From assembly GCA_024742495.1 (NCBI GenBank), contig JANSYJ010000003.1, forward strand, positions 372,001-436,000: DNA of 64,000 nucleotides, in the 5' to 3' direction. The translations under genes were made by a program, and so were the position numbers. The stretch comes from Bacteroidota bacterium (GTDB taxonomy: Bacteria > Bacteroidota > Bacteroidia > Flavobacteriales > Schleiferiaceae). Below, piece by piece: positions 53,007 to 62,945 of the stretch. Within the stretch, counting starts at the first letter, position 1, and the number at the start of each line of letters is the position of its first letter. Under the pieces are notes generated by a model. The model did no database searches and was not told the DNA's origin. It saw only the letters and a list, made by a program, of their open reading frames with translations.

Positions 53007-54716
53007 ATGAACAATGCTGCAGAAAGAGCCAAAGCTTGGCTCAAGCCCCCCTATGATGTAGAAACCCAAAAAGCAACGCAGGCCCTTTTAGATCAAGGTG
53101 GTGATGCTTTAGCGGATGCCTTTTACCAAGATTTGGATTTCGGAACTGGCGGACTACGCGGGATAATGGGCGTGGGAACCAACCGCATCAATAAATACAC
53201 CCTGGGAGCAGCAACCCAAGGCCTGGCCAATTATTTAAACGCTCAATTTCCTGGCGAGGAGGTAAAAGTTGCTATTGCCCACGATAGTCGACATAATTCT
53301 AAATCCTTTTCGCAGCAGGTAGCGGAAGTATTATCGGCCAATAATATTAAGGTTTATCTCTATGAAGATTTAAGGCCTACTCCAGCACTTTCCTTTGCCA
53401 TCCGCCATTTGGGCTGCCAAAGCGGTATTGTTTTAACGGCTTCTCATAATCCTCCGGCCTACAATGGTTATAAGGTTTATTGGAATGATGGCGGACAATT
53501 AGTGCCACCCCACGATAAGGCGGTAATAAATGAGGTAAGAGCTGTGGCCGCCGATGCGGTAAATTACCAGGCGAAGCCAGAATTAATTGAGATGATTGGC
53601 GACGCCGTTGATCAAGCTTATTTAGCCGAAGTTAAAAAGTTGAGTTTAAGCAGTGGTGGCAAGGAAGATCTTTCCGTAGTATTCACCAGTATTCACGGTA
53701 CTAGCATCACCTTAGTACCACCAGCTTTAGAGAATGCAGGATTTAAAAAGGTTTCTATTGTTGAAGAACAAGCTAGTCCAGATGGCGACTTCCCAACTGT
53801 AAAATCGCCCAACCCCGAGGAAGCAGAAGCCCTTGATATGGCTCTTAAACAAGCGGAGGAAATTGACGCTGATATGGTTATTGGAACTGATCCCGATGCA
53901 GATAGAGTAGGGATTGCGGTTCGAAACCTTGAGGGGAAAATGGAATTGCTAAATGGCAACCAGGCCGCCTCGGTATTGATTTACTATTTACTGGAAAAGT
54001 GGAAGGAAAACGATAAACTCACTGGTAATGAGTACGTAGCTAAAACTATTGTTACCACCGATTTAATCAGCTCTATCGCCGAGGCTTATAATGTTCCTTG
54101 TCCGGAATGTTTAACCGGTTTTAAATGGATTGCCGATATCATTCGTAAACGTGAAGGAGAAGCCACCTTTATCGGTGGTGGTGAGGAAAGCTATGGCTAT
54201 ATGATTGGCGATTTTGTACGCGATAAAGATGCCGTGGCTTCAGCAGTGATGTTAGCGGAAACCGCGGCCTATGCTAAGTCTAAGGGCAGCAGCTTCTATG
54301 AAATGCTGGTAGAGGTTTATGCTAAATTTGGCTATTACCTCGAAAAGCTGGTTTCGCTTAAGCGTGAAGGCATGAAAGGACAGGAAGAGATTGCGCAAAT
54401 GATGCAGGATTTCCGGACCAAAACGCCAGCAACTATAGCCGGTGAGAAGGTTATAGAAGTGAGGGATTACCAAAGTTCTGAAAAACGCTACACTGAAGAC
54501 GGAAGGGTTGAAGCCATTGACCTACCACAGAGTAATGTGGTTCAATTTGTAACGGATAAAGGAAGCAAGATTACCGCTCGTCCTAGCGGCACCGAACCCA
54601 AGATTAAATTTTACGTTAGTGTGAAGGATCAATTAAAAGATGCAGCCGATTTCCCTGTCATGAAAGCAGCCTTGGAACGTCGAATTGATTCGATTACTAA
54701 AGAATTAGGATTATGA
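53007..54716 (+). CDS. Phosphoglucomutase/phosphomannomutase family protein
   Basis: 569 residues, alpha-D-phosphohexomutase superfamily, long type. Catalytic serine in L-T-A-S-H-N-P-P, metal loop G-T-D-P-D-A-D-R, sugar loop G-G-G-E-E-S-Y-G and phosphate-binding R-P-S-G-T-E-P are all visible. It interconverts hexose 1- and 6-phosphates. Which sugar is not determined by motif. It overlaps the next gene by four bases (ATGA). Confidence 0.92.
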   Translation: MNNAAERAKAWLKPPYDVETQKATQALLDQGGDALADAFYQDLDFGTGGLRGIMGVGTNRINKYTLGAATQGLANYLNAQFPGEEVKVAIAHDSRHNSKSFSQQVAEVLSANNIKVYLYEDLRPTPALSFAIRHLGCQSGIVLTASHNPPAYNGYKVYWNDGGQLVPPHDKAVINEVRAVAADAVNYQAKPELIEMIGDAVDQAYLAEVKKLSLSSGGKEDLSVVFTSIHGTSITLVPPALENAGFKKVSIVEEQASPDGDFPTVKSPNPEEAEALDMALKQAEEIDADMVIGTDPDADRVGIAVRNLEGKMELLNGNQAASVLIYYLLEKWKENDKLTGNEYVAKTIVTTDLISSIAEAYNVPCPECLTGFKWIADIIRKREGEATFIGGGEESYGYMIGDFVRDKDAVASAVMLAETAAYAKSKGSSFYEMLVEVYAKFGYYLEKLVSLKREGMKGQEEIAQMMQDFRTKTPATIAGEKVIEVRDYQSSEKRYTEDGRVEAIDLPQSNVVQFVTDKGSKITARPSGTEPKIKFYVSVKDQLKDAADFPVMKAALERRIDSITKELGL

Positions 54717-55951
54717 GATTAAAGACTGCCCTATGGGTTTTAAGCGCTTTCATTTTTATGGCTTGCAATGAGTCAAACAAAGAAGGAGAAAGGCTTGAAA
54801 CCAGTCCATTAAGCGAAGGTATTTGGCAAGGTCAAATTGAACAAAACGACAGTACAAGCTTAAAGTTTAACTTTAACATTGAGCATTTAAGCGACTCTAG
54901 CTATGTGTTTAAGGTGATGAATGCTGAGGAAGAGATTAGCGCGACCATGTGGCAAATAGCTCCCGATAGCTTTAAAATTGAGATGCCCGTTTTTGCCAAC
55001 TATTTTCTAGTTAAAAGGAGTGGCGATCAATTAAAGGGTTTTTATATAAATCCCGACGCGGATGATTATAAGCTAGCTTTTTCGGCTATTGCTAATCGTT
55101 CCGAACGCTATCCGAATGAAGAAGATTTAAGCGAGCTCGGCGGCTACTGGAAAGTGGTTTTTGAAAAGAATACTGAGGATGAATATGCGGGTTTGGCCTA
55201 TTTCGATTGGAAGTCTGAGGAAGGTCTTTATGCCACCATTATGACCGCCACTGGAGATTACCGTTATTTAGAAGGGTCTGCAGCGAATGGCAATTTGCAA
55301 TTTTCGGCCTTTGATGGCGCCCATCTATTTAGTTTTAATGCCAGTGTAGGCGATACTTTACGAGGATCTTTCTACTCCGGTAGATCCTATCATGCTAATT
55401 GGATTGCTTATCGCGATTCCAGTTTCCGCTTACCCGATCCCGATACTTTAACTTATATTAATGAAGGCTATACGGGAATTGATTTTGCCTTCCCCAATTT
55501 AGAGGGTGATACGATTCAACTGCAAGATGAACAGTTTGAAGGAAAGGCCGTAGTCGTGCAAATTAGTGGAACTTGGTGTCCGAATTGTTATGATGAAAGT
55601 CGCTATATGGCCGACATTTACCAGCAATACCAAGACCAAGGCTTAGAAATAGTTTGCCTCAGTTTTGAGCGTACTAGAGATTATGCCACTGCCCAAAAGC
55701 GATTGGCGAAAATGAAAAGGGATCTCAACATTCCTTACACTGTTTTGCTTGCTGGCGCTACCCGTGAAGATAAAGCGGCAGAAAAGCTACCAATGCTCAA
55801 TCATATAATGAGTTATCCTACCGCTATCTATTTGGATAAGAACCATATGGTTCGGAAAATTCACACCGGCTTCGCCGGACCAGGAACGCCGGTTTGGGAA
55901 GACTTTGTGAGTGAAAATGATGCATTTTTGCAAAAGCTATTGAACGAATAA
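54713..55951 (+). CDS. TlpA-like thioredoxin-domain lipoprotein
   Basis: 412 residues; lipobox F-M-A-C. The N-terminal half is beta-rich and unassigned. The C-terminal half is a TlpA/ResA-type thioredoxin domain with the redox motif W-C-P-N-C and the cis-proline in S-Y-P-T-A. It should reduce disulfides or serve a periplasmic thiol pathway, anchored by lipid. It follows the mutase gene with a four-base overlap. Confidence 0.85.
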   Translation: MRLKTALWVLSAFIFMACNESNKEGERLETSPLSEGIWQGQIEQNDSTSLKFNFNIEHLSDSSYVFKVMNAEEEISATMWQIAPDSFKIEMPVFANYFLVKRSGDQLKGFYINPDADDYKLAFSAIANRSERYPNEEDLSELGGYWKVVFEKNTEDEYAGLAYFDWKSEEGLYATIMTATGDYRYLEGSAANGNLQFSAFDGAHLFSFNASVGDTLRGSFYSGRSYHANWIAYRDSSFRLPDPDTLTYINEGYTGIDFAFPNLEGDTIQLQDEQFEGKAVVVQISGTWCPNCYDESRYMADIYQQYQDQGLEIVCLSFERTRDYATAQKRLAKMKRDLNIPYTVLLAGATREDKAAEKLPMLNHIMSYPTAIYLDKNHMVRKIHTGFAGPGTPVWEDFVSENDAFLQKLLNE

Positions 55952-55974
55952 AATCACCTCTTTAAAATTTAACA

Positions 55975-56862
55975 ATGCAGAAAATAGCAGTAATTGGAGC
56001 AGGAACCATGGGAAATGGAATCGCCCATGTATTTGCTCAAAATGGTTTTGATGTAAACCTAATTGATATTTCAGAAGAAGCCCTGGAAAGGGGCATTTCT
56101 ACCGTGACCAAAAACTTAGATCGCATGATCAAGAAGGGCGCGATAGATGAGGCTAAGAAGGAAGAAACCCTAGCCAATTTAAGCACCACTACCGATATGG
56201 CCACTGGCTTAGATGATGTGGACTTGGTGGTAGAGGCGGCAACGGAGAATGTAGATCTTAAGCTGAAAATTTTCGGTGATATGGATAAATTTTCCAAGCC
56301 GGAAGCTATTCTAGCGTCCAACACTTCATCCATTAGTCTTACGCAGATAGCCGCAGTTACTGGCCGTCCAGATAAGGTTATTGGAATGCACTTTATGAAT
56401 CCAGTGCCGGTCATGAAGCTGGTAGAAGTAATTCGTGGTTATGCTACTTCCGATGAAACTACGAAGACCATTATGGAGCTTTCCGAAAAACTAGGGAAGG
56501 TTCCAACCGAATGTAATGACTATCCAGGCTTTGTTTCAAATCGGATTTTAATGCCGATGATTAATGAAGCCATTATCACCCTTTTTGAAGGCGTTGCTGG
56601 GGTAAAGGAAATAGATACCATTATGAAGCTAGGGATGGCACATCCAATGGGGCCTTTAAAGCTGGCTGACTTCATTGGCCTAGATGTATGCCTCTCCATC
56701 CTAAATGTATTGCATGAGGGTTTCGGAAACCCAAAATATGCTCCTTGTCCGCTCTTAGTAAACATGGTGCGTGCCGGTAAACTAGGCGCTAAATCTGGAG
56801 AAGGATTTTACGATTACAGTGAAGGGCCAAAAAGCGAAACCCTTTCGGCTCAGTTTCAATAG
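55975..56862 (+). CDS. 3-Hydroxybutyryl-CoA dehydrogenase
   Basis: 295 residues. NAD-binding G-A-G-T-M-G-N-G at the start, E-A-A-T-E-N, S-N-T-S-S-I and the catalytic H-F-M-N-P-V-P in place; then N-D-Y-P-G-F-V-S-N-R and G-M-A-H-P-M-G-P-L. Single-domain type, acting in beta-oxidation or butyrate/PHB metabolism, oxidising (S)-3-hydroxybutyryl-CoA. Family call only; fadB-type fusion is excluded by length. Confidence 0.92.
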   Translation: MQKIAVIGAGTMGNGIAHVFAQNGFDVNLIDISEEALERGISTVTKNLDRMIKKGAIDEAKKEETLANLSTTTDMATGLDDVDLVVEAATENVDLKLKIFGDMDKFSKPEAILASNTSSISLTQIAAVTGRPDKVIGMHFMNPVPVMKLVEVIRGYATSDETTKTIMELSEKLGKVPTECNDYPGFVSNRILMPMINEAIITLFEGVAGVKEIDTIMKLGMAHPMGPLKLADFIGLDVCLSILNVLHEGFGNPKYAPCPLLVNMVRAGKLGAKSGEGFYDYSEGPKSETLSAQFQ

Positions 56863-56882
56863 AAGAAATTTCATCTTTAAAG

Positions 56883-56915
56883 AAGGCCTCTGATTTTCAG
56901 GGGCTTTCTTTTTTT
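56883..56915 (+). terminator. Terminator after the dehydrogenase
   Basis: AAGGCCTCTGA and TCAGGGGCTTT form an 11-bp stem (two G-T pairs) with a TTT loop and T-rich end. Confidence 0.85.
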
Positions 56916-57013
56916 AATCTAGTTTATCGATAAAGATATAGTCGAACAAGCTGCGCTTTGTCATGTTCTAAAAGGCCAATCGACTATACCTTGCAAATCG
57001 AAAATAAATTGAA

Positions 57014-57598
57014 ATGGACTTAGATATAAGCATGGAAACCAAATCTTATAATTACCAAGAATACCGCGCCCTAATTGATGAGGAGCGTGCTCAAGGAAAA
57101 GCAACTGGCGGAAATACCAGCGATGATTATTTGCGCTACACCGATTTAAATACAAATCGGATGGATAAATGGGATAAACGCTACGAATTGAGTGAGGAAC
57201 TTAAAAAGAATCTCGATCAATTAGAGCAGCAGGAGCATTGGCTATTGTTAACTGAAGGTTGGTGTGGCGATGCAGCCCACTCGGTACCGGTGATTGCTAA
57301 AATGGCCGACTATAGTTCTAAAATCAAGCTCGACTTGCTTTTGCGAGATGAGAATTTAGAATTAATGGATAAGCATTTAACCAATGGAGGCCGTTCTATT
57401 CCCAAACTTATTCGCTACAGTGAAGATGGAAAAGTGCTAGGAGAGTGGGGGCCTCGGCCCGCAGCGGCGCAGCAAATTATGCTCGATGGAAAAGCTCAAG
57501 GCTTGGAAAAAGCCGATATAAATGTTGAACTGCAAAAATGGTATGCCCGCGATCGTGGGGCGAGCATAGACCAAGAATTTCAGGATTTATTGAAATAA
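57014..57598 (+). CDS. Thioredoxin-like protein with a monothiol W-C-G-D-A motif
   Basis: 194 residues, no signal peptide. A thioredoxin-like core reads L-L-L-T-E-G-W-C-G-D-A-A-H with the second cysteine replaced by alanine; later G-R-S-I-P-K-L gives the cis-proline. Relatives usually have W-C-G-D-C. It may act as a monothiol or structural protein. The start at 57014 is one of two possible ATGs (the other 57032). Confidence 0.78.
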   Translation: MDLDISMETKSYNYQEYRALIDEERAQGKATGGNTSDDYLRYTDLNTNRMDKWDKRYELSEELKKNLDQLEQQEHWLLLTEGWCGDAAHSVPVIAKMADYSSKIKLDLLLRDENLELMDKHLTNGGRSIPKLIRYSEDGKVLGEWGPRPAAAQQIMLDGKAQGLEKADINVELQKWYARDRGASIDQEFQDLLK

Positions 57599-57604
57599 GA
57601 CAAA

Positions 57605-57638
57605 GAAGCCAGCTGTAAAAAGCTGGCTTCTATTTTTT
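57605..57638. terminator. Terminator between convergent genes
   Basis: GAAGCCAGCT and AGCTGGCTTC form a perfect 10-bp stem with a 6-base loop, T-rich on the + side; ends within the gap before the convergent gene. Confidence 0.85.
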
Positions 57639-57671
57639 AAGAATAGGTCTTAGTCCAAAGCTTTTATCGAA

Positions 57672-57929
57672 TTAAGCATCGGGCGCTTCTAAATTGCGAT
57701 CGGCAGCGCTCTTATAATTCTTGTACATGGCCTCAAATATGCGATAGGTCTCCTCGCTAAAGCTGGCGTCGAGCCATTTTTGTACATCGGCTTGTGAGGC
57801 TGCGCGAGCTTTAGGAATTTTAAAGCATTGCTTCATTGGTCCGGTTTCTATCTCCACATACCAATGTTGCTCTTGGGCGTATAATATCACTTTAAACTTC
57901 GGATGGGGCAGAGGGCCTACAATTCTCAT
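57672..57929 (-). CDS. Small hypothetical protein
   Basis: 85 residues, no signal peptide. Starts M-R-I-V-G-P-L-P-H-P and has W-Y-V-E-I-E and W-L-D-A-S-F. Not recognised. It overlaps the FAD-oxidoreductase gene by four bases, so it is probably cotranscribed. Confidence 0.6.
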   Translation of the reverse strand: MRIVGPLPHPKFKVILYAQEQHWYVEIETGPMKQCFKIPKARAASQADVQKWLDASFSEETYRIFEAMYKNYKSAADRNLEAPDA

Positions 57930-59173
57930 GATTTCTGATGATTTAAAATAAGCGCCTTAGCGGCTAATTCTCCACTTAACATTGCCCCATTCAAAGATGG
58001 GTTTAAAAGGAAGTCGCCCGCTAAATAAATTCCTTCCATAAGTCTACTTTCTTCAAAAGGTCTTTCATACACCACCTGATCAATCCTTGGTAAGGCCTTT
58101 TTCACCTTAAAGGAACGCAGCAGCTTCCAACCTTTAGATTTCAGTCCTAGTAAGGGATAGAGCTCTTTTAATACCGCCGCCTCCAATTCATTTTCACTTA
58201 AACCCGGATCGCGTCTTAAGCTAATGGAATACAATTGTTTGCCGCTTTTTGCATAAGCGCTTTGCACCGCTGATAGGCAGGCCACATTATTTATAAGGGC
58301 ATTTTTGGCATAGCTTAAGCTGATGAGCTTTTTGCTAAAAGGTCCCTTGCTGCCTTCGAAATACAGTTGTAGGGTTTGGTTCCAGTCTAAGCTATCTTCC
58401 AATTGCGGAATAAGCTCTTGGGGATCGGTGGCAACAATGATTTGCTGCGCTTCAATCTCATCGCCATCCTCAAAGATCACTTTCCCTTGCTTAATTTCTT
58501 TCACCTTAGTATTCAGGCGGAATTCGGTCTTTTCTAATTGACTCTTAAGCTGTTGGGCTACCGCTTCAATTCCCTTTTCAGGAAGGAGGGCATCTCCCTC
58601 AGCAAACATTTTAAAAATGAATAGAAATTGACGGGATGAAGTTTCTAATTCAAATTCTAAAAATATTCCCCCAAAAAAGGGCTGAAAAAATCGCTCGATT
58701 ATGCGTTTCGAAAAACCATAGTCTTTTAAAAAGGCCATGGTACTTTGATCTTTTTCATCATAAATCTCCGCAGGGGATTGTGCCATCACCTGCTTGCGAA
58801 GCTTGGCCATCTTTAGCTTATCCGAGATACTGCCCACCGCACTAAAAATCATGGGGATTAGGGCCAAAGAATTTCGATTTACATCTTGCACCAAAATGCT
58901 TTCCTTGCCATTAAAGAGAAAAGCGCCCGGACTAAAAGCCTTGGTTTTTAAAGCTTTTAAGTCAAGATGTTTTTTAACCATAGGGTAGGCGCTTAGTAGC
59001 ACCTGAAATCCATGATCCATTAAATAGCCATCGAGCTGATCGCTTTTTAAGCGCCCTCCAACTTGCGGCGCAGCGTCAATCACTAAGGTTTTAAGTTTAT
59101 AGGATTCTAATTCCTTGGCCGCAATCAGGCCAGAAACACCGGCACCAACAATTACTGCATCATAATTCGCCAT
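57926..59173 (-). CDS. FAD-dependent oxidoreductase (amine-oxidase/desaturase-like)
   Basis: 415 residues. N-terminal Rossmann motif V-I-V-G-A-G-V-S-G-L-I-A-A-K-E-L with an acidic residue (I-D-A-A) after the second strand and the G-G-R-L motif are typical of flavin amine oxidases and phytoene-desaturase-like enzymes. The C-terminal Y-L-A-G-D-F-L-L-N-P-S-L-N-G-A contacts FAD. Substrate unknown. Start overlaps the upstream stop by one base (TAATG). Confidence 0.85.
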   Translation of the reverse strand: MANYDAVIVGAGVSGLIAAKELESYKLKTLVIDAAPQVGGRLKSDQLDGYLMDHGFQVLLSAYPMVKKHLDLKALKTKAFSPGAFLFNGKESILVQDVNRNSLALIPMIFSAVGSISDKLKMAKLRKQVMAQSPAEIYDEKDQSTMAFLKDYGFSKRIIERFFQPFFGGIFLEFELETSSRQFLFIFKMFAEGDALLPEKGIEAVAQQLKSQLEKTEFRLNTKVKEIKQGKVIFEDGDEIEAQQIIVATDPQELIPQLEDSLDWNQTLQLYFEGSKGPFSKKLISLSYAKNALINNVACLSAVQSAYAKSGKQLYSISLRRDPGLSENELEAAVLKELYPLLGLKSKGWKLLRSFKVKKALPRIDQVVYERPFEESRLMEGIYLAGDFLLNPSLNGAMLSGELAAKALILNHQKS

Positions 59174-62100
59174 TAGTTGTCGAGCTTAAGGTTGAACTGT
59201 TTACGAAGAGCTTCAAAATTTGGCCATTCTTGATCTTCAAATTTTTGCCAATCCTCTATAAAGCGTTTCTCGGTTTCCTTGTACTGCTTTTGGAGAATCT
59301 CCGCTTGGGAGGGCACGCCATCCCAGGAATAGCCGGTATATCTAGAAATTGCATAATACTGACTCTGAAGCGTATTAGGCTGATCGTAATAGCCATCTAC
59401 TTTGCGGCCATACATCTCTTCCTCAAATTTCTTCAAATCCTTTTTAAGGGGCTTGAGCGAATCCTGGTAAGCCTTTAATTCCTTAGGCTCAAGCTTCAGT
59501 TCAGCGATATCTTCACTAATTCTAATTTTAAGTTTCGCCTCTTTCAAGGCATCAGCCACTTGGTTAATTTCTCGCAATGAGCCATCCAAATTCATTTTCC
59601 AATGGTACTGGTCCTCAATGGAGCGAGCACTAATACGATCTTCCAAACGTGGATCTATTTCATAGGTATAGGTGCCTTCTTTTTGAACGCCGCCATAGTT
59701 TACTCTTATTGTATATGTACCCAAAGGCAGAGCAGCAGCGCTTCTTTCGGTAGTATCTGTTAATTTACGGTCCTGACTAGGAAAGCCTATGCCACTGGCA
59801 TAAAGGGATAAGCGATATTGCTTTAAGCCTTCACTAGCTTTTCGATATTGGGTGCTAAGCAATCCGTTTTCATCGTGTATTTCAAACTTAATTTGCTTAG
59901 ACTTTAGCGAATCTTCCTTTTTAAAGGAATTGACCAGAAATACTTTCAAGCCATTAGATCGATTGTCGCCTTTAAAAACACCATCCGCTGGAAAGCGAGA
60001 ACCATCCGCTCTTTTGTAGGCAAACTTGTAGCCACCTTCAATGTCAATAAGCTCTAGCTTGTCTAAATCCGATTTCATGCTTAGCTCCACACTTTGTCTT
60101 AAAGGGCCTAAATCGTCTAGGATCCAGGCGGCACGTCCGAAAGTACCCACGATAAGGTCATCCTCACGAGGGTGAATCTTTAAGTCTGAAACGGGAACAG
60201 TAGGGAAGTCCTTGGACCATTTCTGCCAATGCTCACCCATATCCCAAGAGAAGAACAAACCTCTTTGGGTACCCACGAATATTAAATTAGGGTTTTCAAT
60301 ATCCTGCACCACACTAATCACATAAGCCGGCAGGCTGGCGCCGATGTTTTTAAAGCTCTTACCATAATTCTCGGTGTAAAAGAGCATAGGCCTTTCGTCG
60401 CCACGACGATAATCATTGGCGACTACAAAAGCAGCACCTTCCTTATGTTTAGAATGTACAATTTGTGGTATCCAAGCGCCGGCAGGCATTCCCTGTAAAT
60501 TATCGCTTAATTCCGTCCAGTTTCCGCCTCCATCTTTAGTAAGGTGTAAACGACCATCATCGGAGCTTACCCAAAGTTCACCTTGCTTATCGCCTGGTTC
60601 AATGCATAATAGAGTAGTGTAATTTTCGGCGCCCGTAACATCGTAGGTAAGGCCGCCGCTTTCTCCGTAATTCTGCTTAGTACTATCATTAGTAGTAAGA
60701 TCGGGTGAAATTACTTCCCAATTAGCACCTCTATCCTTAGATTTAAAAACATATTGAGCTCCAAAGTAAATAGTCCCATCCTCAAATGGATCTTGGGCAA
60801 TAGGAGCATTCCAATTGAAACGAAGATCTTTATTTTCTGGATGTACTGGACGAATCATGGTGGTATAACCGGTTTTTGTGTCCACGCGACCTAAATAGCC
60901 TTCTTGACTCATAGCATACACATATCTGCTATTAGAAGGATCAACTGATACATCAAAGCCATCTCCAAAAAATAGTTCTTCCCAATAATCATTGCGAATA
61001 CCATCTGCTTTAAACACGTAAGCAGGACCTTTCCAAGAACCATTGTCCTGCATACCACCGTAAACATTATAGGGTGTTTCCATATCATAACTAATATGGT
61101 AAAATTGCGCTAGTGGTAAATTGTTGACAAAGCGCCAACTTTCCCCGCGGTCCCGACTAATATTTAAGCCACCATCATTGCCATTAATAATGTAGGAAGG
61201 ATTTTCAGGGTGAATGAAAAAGGCATGATGATCGGGGTGAATATAATTATAAGGGGCAATTACCTGCCAGTTTTTACCACCATCTTCAGATCGGCTAATT
61301 ACCGACCAAATACTATAAACTCGATTTTCATTTTGGGGATCCACGTAAATCTCGGCATAATAAAAAGGTCTATTGCCAATATTTTCATCCTGTGAAATCA
61401 TCCGCCATTTAGCACCGCCATTATCGCTGCGGTATAAGGCATTCTTCCCTTTTTTCTCCACCAAGGCATAAATGCGATCTGGCTGAGATGCAGCAATAGC
61501 AATACCCATACGGCCTAATTCACCTTTTGGTAAACCGTGCTTTTCCGTTTTCTGTTCCCAAGTTTTTCCACCATCATAGGTGATGTATAAGCCACTTCCT
61601 TTCCCTCCAGATTTAAAGAACCAGGGATTACGGCGATGCTCCCACATATTTACAATGAGCTTTTCTGGGTTTTGCGGATCCATAACCATTTCTGCTGCGC
61701 CAGTGCGCTCATTATTATAAAGTATCCTTTCCCAGGACTCTCCACCATCGGTGCTTTTATAAACCCCTCGATGCTCTGAATCGGCCCATGGATTGCCAAT
61801 TGCCGCAACGTAAATTGTATTTGATTGATGAGGATGTACAATAACCCGATGGATGTGTCTGCTTTGCTCCAGGCCCATCAACTTCCAAGTTTTTCCGCCA
61901 TCTAAACTTCGATAAAGGCCAGCGCCTCCGGTATTAGAATTCCTTGGATTTCCTTCTCCAGTACCCAACCAAATTAAGTCGGGATTATGTGGATCCAAAG
62001 CAATAGCACCAACGCTACTAACCGCTTCATTATTAAAAATACAGTCCCAAGAGGTACCACCATTCCTGCTCTCCCAAAGACCACCAGAAGCGGAACCGGC

Positions 62101-62274
62101 ATAAATATGGTTCTCGTTACGCGGATCTACCTTTATGGCCGTAATCCTTCCACTCATGCCGGCTGGACCGATAGAGCGAAACTCAATATCATTTAAAAAC
62201 TTTTTGGGAATGCTGTCTTGGGCATAAACAAGATTAAGGCTTAAGAAAGCCGCAATGAGTAAAATTCTTTGCAT
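59173..62274 (-). CDS. Exported VPS10/sortilin-like protein with BNR repeats
   Basis: 1033 residues with a signal peptide (ends L-V-Y-A-Q). Repeated S-x-D-G-G-x-x-W motifs (R-S-L-D-G-G-K-T-W, K-S-T-D-G-G-E-S-W, Y-D-G-G-K-T-W, S-K-D-R-G-A-N-W) form one or two seven- to ten-bladed propellers of the VPS10/BNR type (about 30-680), followed by a helical C-terminal region. No type IX sorting domain is visible at the end. It probably resides in the periplasm or outer membrane; relatives are often annotated as glycosyl-hydrolase-like, without proof. Confidence 0.88.
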   Translation of the reverse strand: MQRILLIAAFLSLNLVYAQDSIPKKFLNDIEFRSIGPAGMSGRITAIKVDPRNENHIYAGSASGGLWESRNGGTSWDCIFNNEAVSSVGAIALDPHNPDLIWLGTGEGNPRNSNTGGAGLYRSLDGGKTWKLMGLEQSRHIHRVIVHPHQSNTIYVAAIGNPWADSEHRGVYKSTDGGESWERILYNNERTGAAEMVMDPQNPEKLIVNMWEHRRNPWFFKSGGKGSGLYITYDGGKTWEQKTEKHGLPKGELGRMGIAIAASQPDRIYALVEKKGKNALYRSDNGGAKWRMISQDENIGNRPFYYAEIYVDPQNENRVYSIWSVISRSEDGGKNWQVIAPYNYIHPDHHAFFIHPENPSYIINGNDGGLNISRDRGESWRFVNNLPLAQFYHISYDMETPYNVYGGMQDNGSWKGPAYVFKADGIRNDYWEELFFGDGFDVSVDPSNSRYVYAMSQEGYLGRVDTKTGYTTMIRPVHPENKDLRFNWNAPIAQDPFEDGTIYFGAQYVFKSKDRGANWEVISPDLTTNDSTKQNYGESGGLTYDVTGAENYTTLLCIEPGDKQGELWVSSDDGRLHLTKDGGGNWTELSDNLQGMPAGAWIPQIVHSKHKEGAAFVVANDYRRGDERPMLFYTENYGKSFKNIGASLPAYVISVVQDIENPNLIFVGTQRGLFFSWDMGEHWQKWSKDFPTVPVSDLKIHPREDDLIVGTFGRAAWILDDLGPLRQSVELSMKSDLDKLELIDIEGGYKFAYKRADGSRFPADGVFKGDNRSNGLKVFLVNSFKKEDSLKSKQIKFEIHDENGLLSTQYRKASEGLKQYRLSLYASGIGFPSQDRKLTDTTERSAAALPLGTYTIRVNYGGVQKEGTYTYEIDPRLEDRISARSIEDQYHWKMNLDGSLREINQVADALKEAKLKIRISEDIAELKLEPKELKAYQDSLKPLKKDLKKFEEEMYGRKVDGYYDQPNTLQSQYYAISRYTGYSWDGVPSQAEILQKQYKETEKRFIEDWQKFEDQEWPNFEALRKQFNLKLDN

Positions 62275-62283
62275 AGTTGGTCT

Positions 62284-62871
62284 TTAGTGTAAAGTTGGTC
62301 GGATGGCTAAATCACTGAGAATATCAGCCTCTAAGGAAGCTAAAACTTCCCACCTTTCAAAAACCTCTGGGGCGGGAAAATAGTTCAAGGCCATATCTAC
62401 AAAGACATGGCCGTGCTTGGCTTCACTGAGATAAATCATTCGGTAAAAATCGGCCAGCTTTTTATCCTCTATATGATCGCTTACCATTTTAAAGCGCTCA
62501 AAGCCTCGGTTTTCAACAATTGAGGCGATGATTAAGCGATCGCGAAAACGTTCTTCTCGTCCGCTGTGCATGGTTTTCAGGAGCTTATCGATGTAGATGT
62601 CTTTTTCGATACTATGGTTAAGCTGTAAACCTCTCTCCTCCATAATTTTGTAAACCAAACGAAAGTGCTCCAATTCTTCAATGCCGGTGTGGATGAGTTC
62701 CGGAATGATTTCCCTGCGGTCCGGATATTTGGCCACAAAGCTCATGGCCATGCCGCTAGCTTTTCGCTCGGCGTCAGCATGATCTTTTAAGAAGTGATCG
62801 AAATCGTTGAGAACGGCCGCAATCCAGGCCGGGGAGGAATCTATCTTTAGTTTTAAGTCGCTGCTTTTCAA
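62284..62871 (-). CDS. miaE: tRNA-(ms2io6A)-hydroxylase-like protein MiaE
   Basis: 195 residues of the MiaE diiron family: the E/H ligand pattern H-A-D-A-E-R-K, E-E-L-E-H-F, E-N-R-G-F-E-R and S-E-A-K-H-G-H are in the expected order. The enzyme hydroxylates the isopentenyl group of ms2i6A37 in tRNAs. It is the first gene of the unit running down to 57672, nine bases before the next gene. Confidence 0.9.
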   Translation of the reverse strand: MKSSDLKLKIDSSPAWIAAVLNDFDHFLKDHADAERKASGMAMSFVAKYPDRREIIPELIHTGIEELEHFRLVYKIMEERGLQLNHSIEKDIYIDKLLKTMHSGREERFRDRLIIASIVENRGFERFKMVSDHIEDKKLADFYRMIYLSEAKHGHVFVDMALNYFPAPEVFERWEVLASLEADILSDLAIRPTLH

Positions 62872-62932
62872 GGGTATGTTTCTTTTGGCAAGTTCAAAGA
62901 TAAACAGCCCTTCGGATTTAAGGATTGCGCTT

Positions 62933-62940
62933 TAAATTTG
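62933..62940 (+). promoter_or_regulatory. -7 element five bases before the glycosyltransferase start
   Basis: TAAATTTG is an exact match, followed by the ATG after five bases; a leaderless message is likely if it is used. Confidence 0.4.
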
Positions 62941-62945
62941 GGGCC

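Noticed and set aside
59173-62274. Type IX secretion target among the large exported proteins
   Set aside because: The C-terminus of the 1033-residue protein is helical and charged, without the sorting-domain pattern, so secretion by the type IX system was not claimed.
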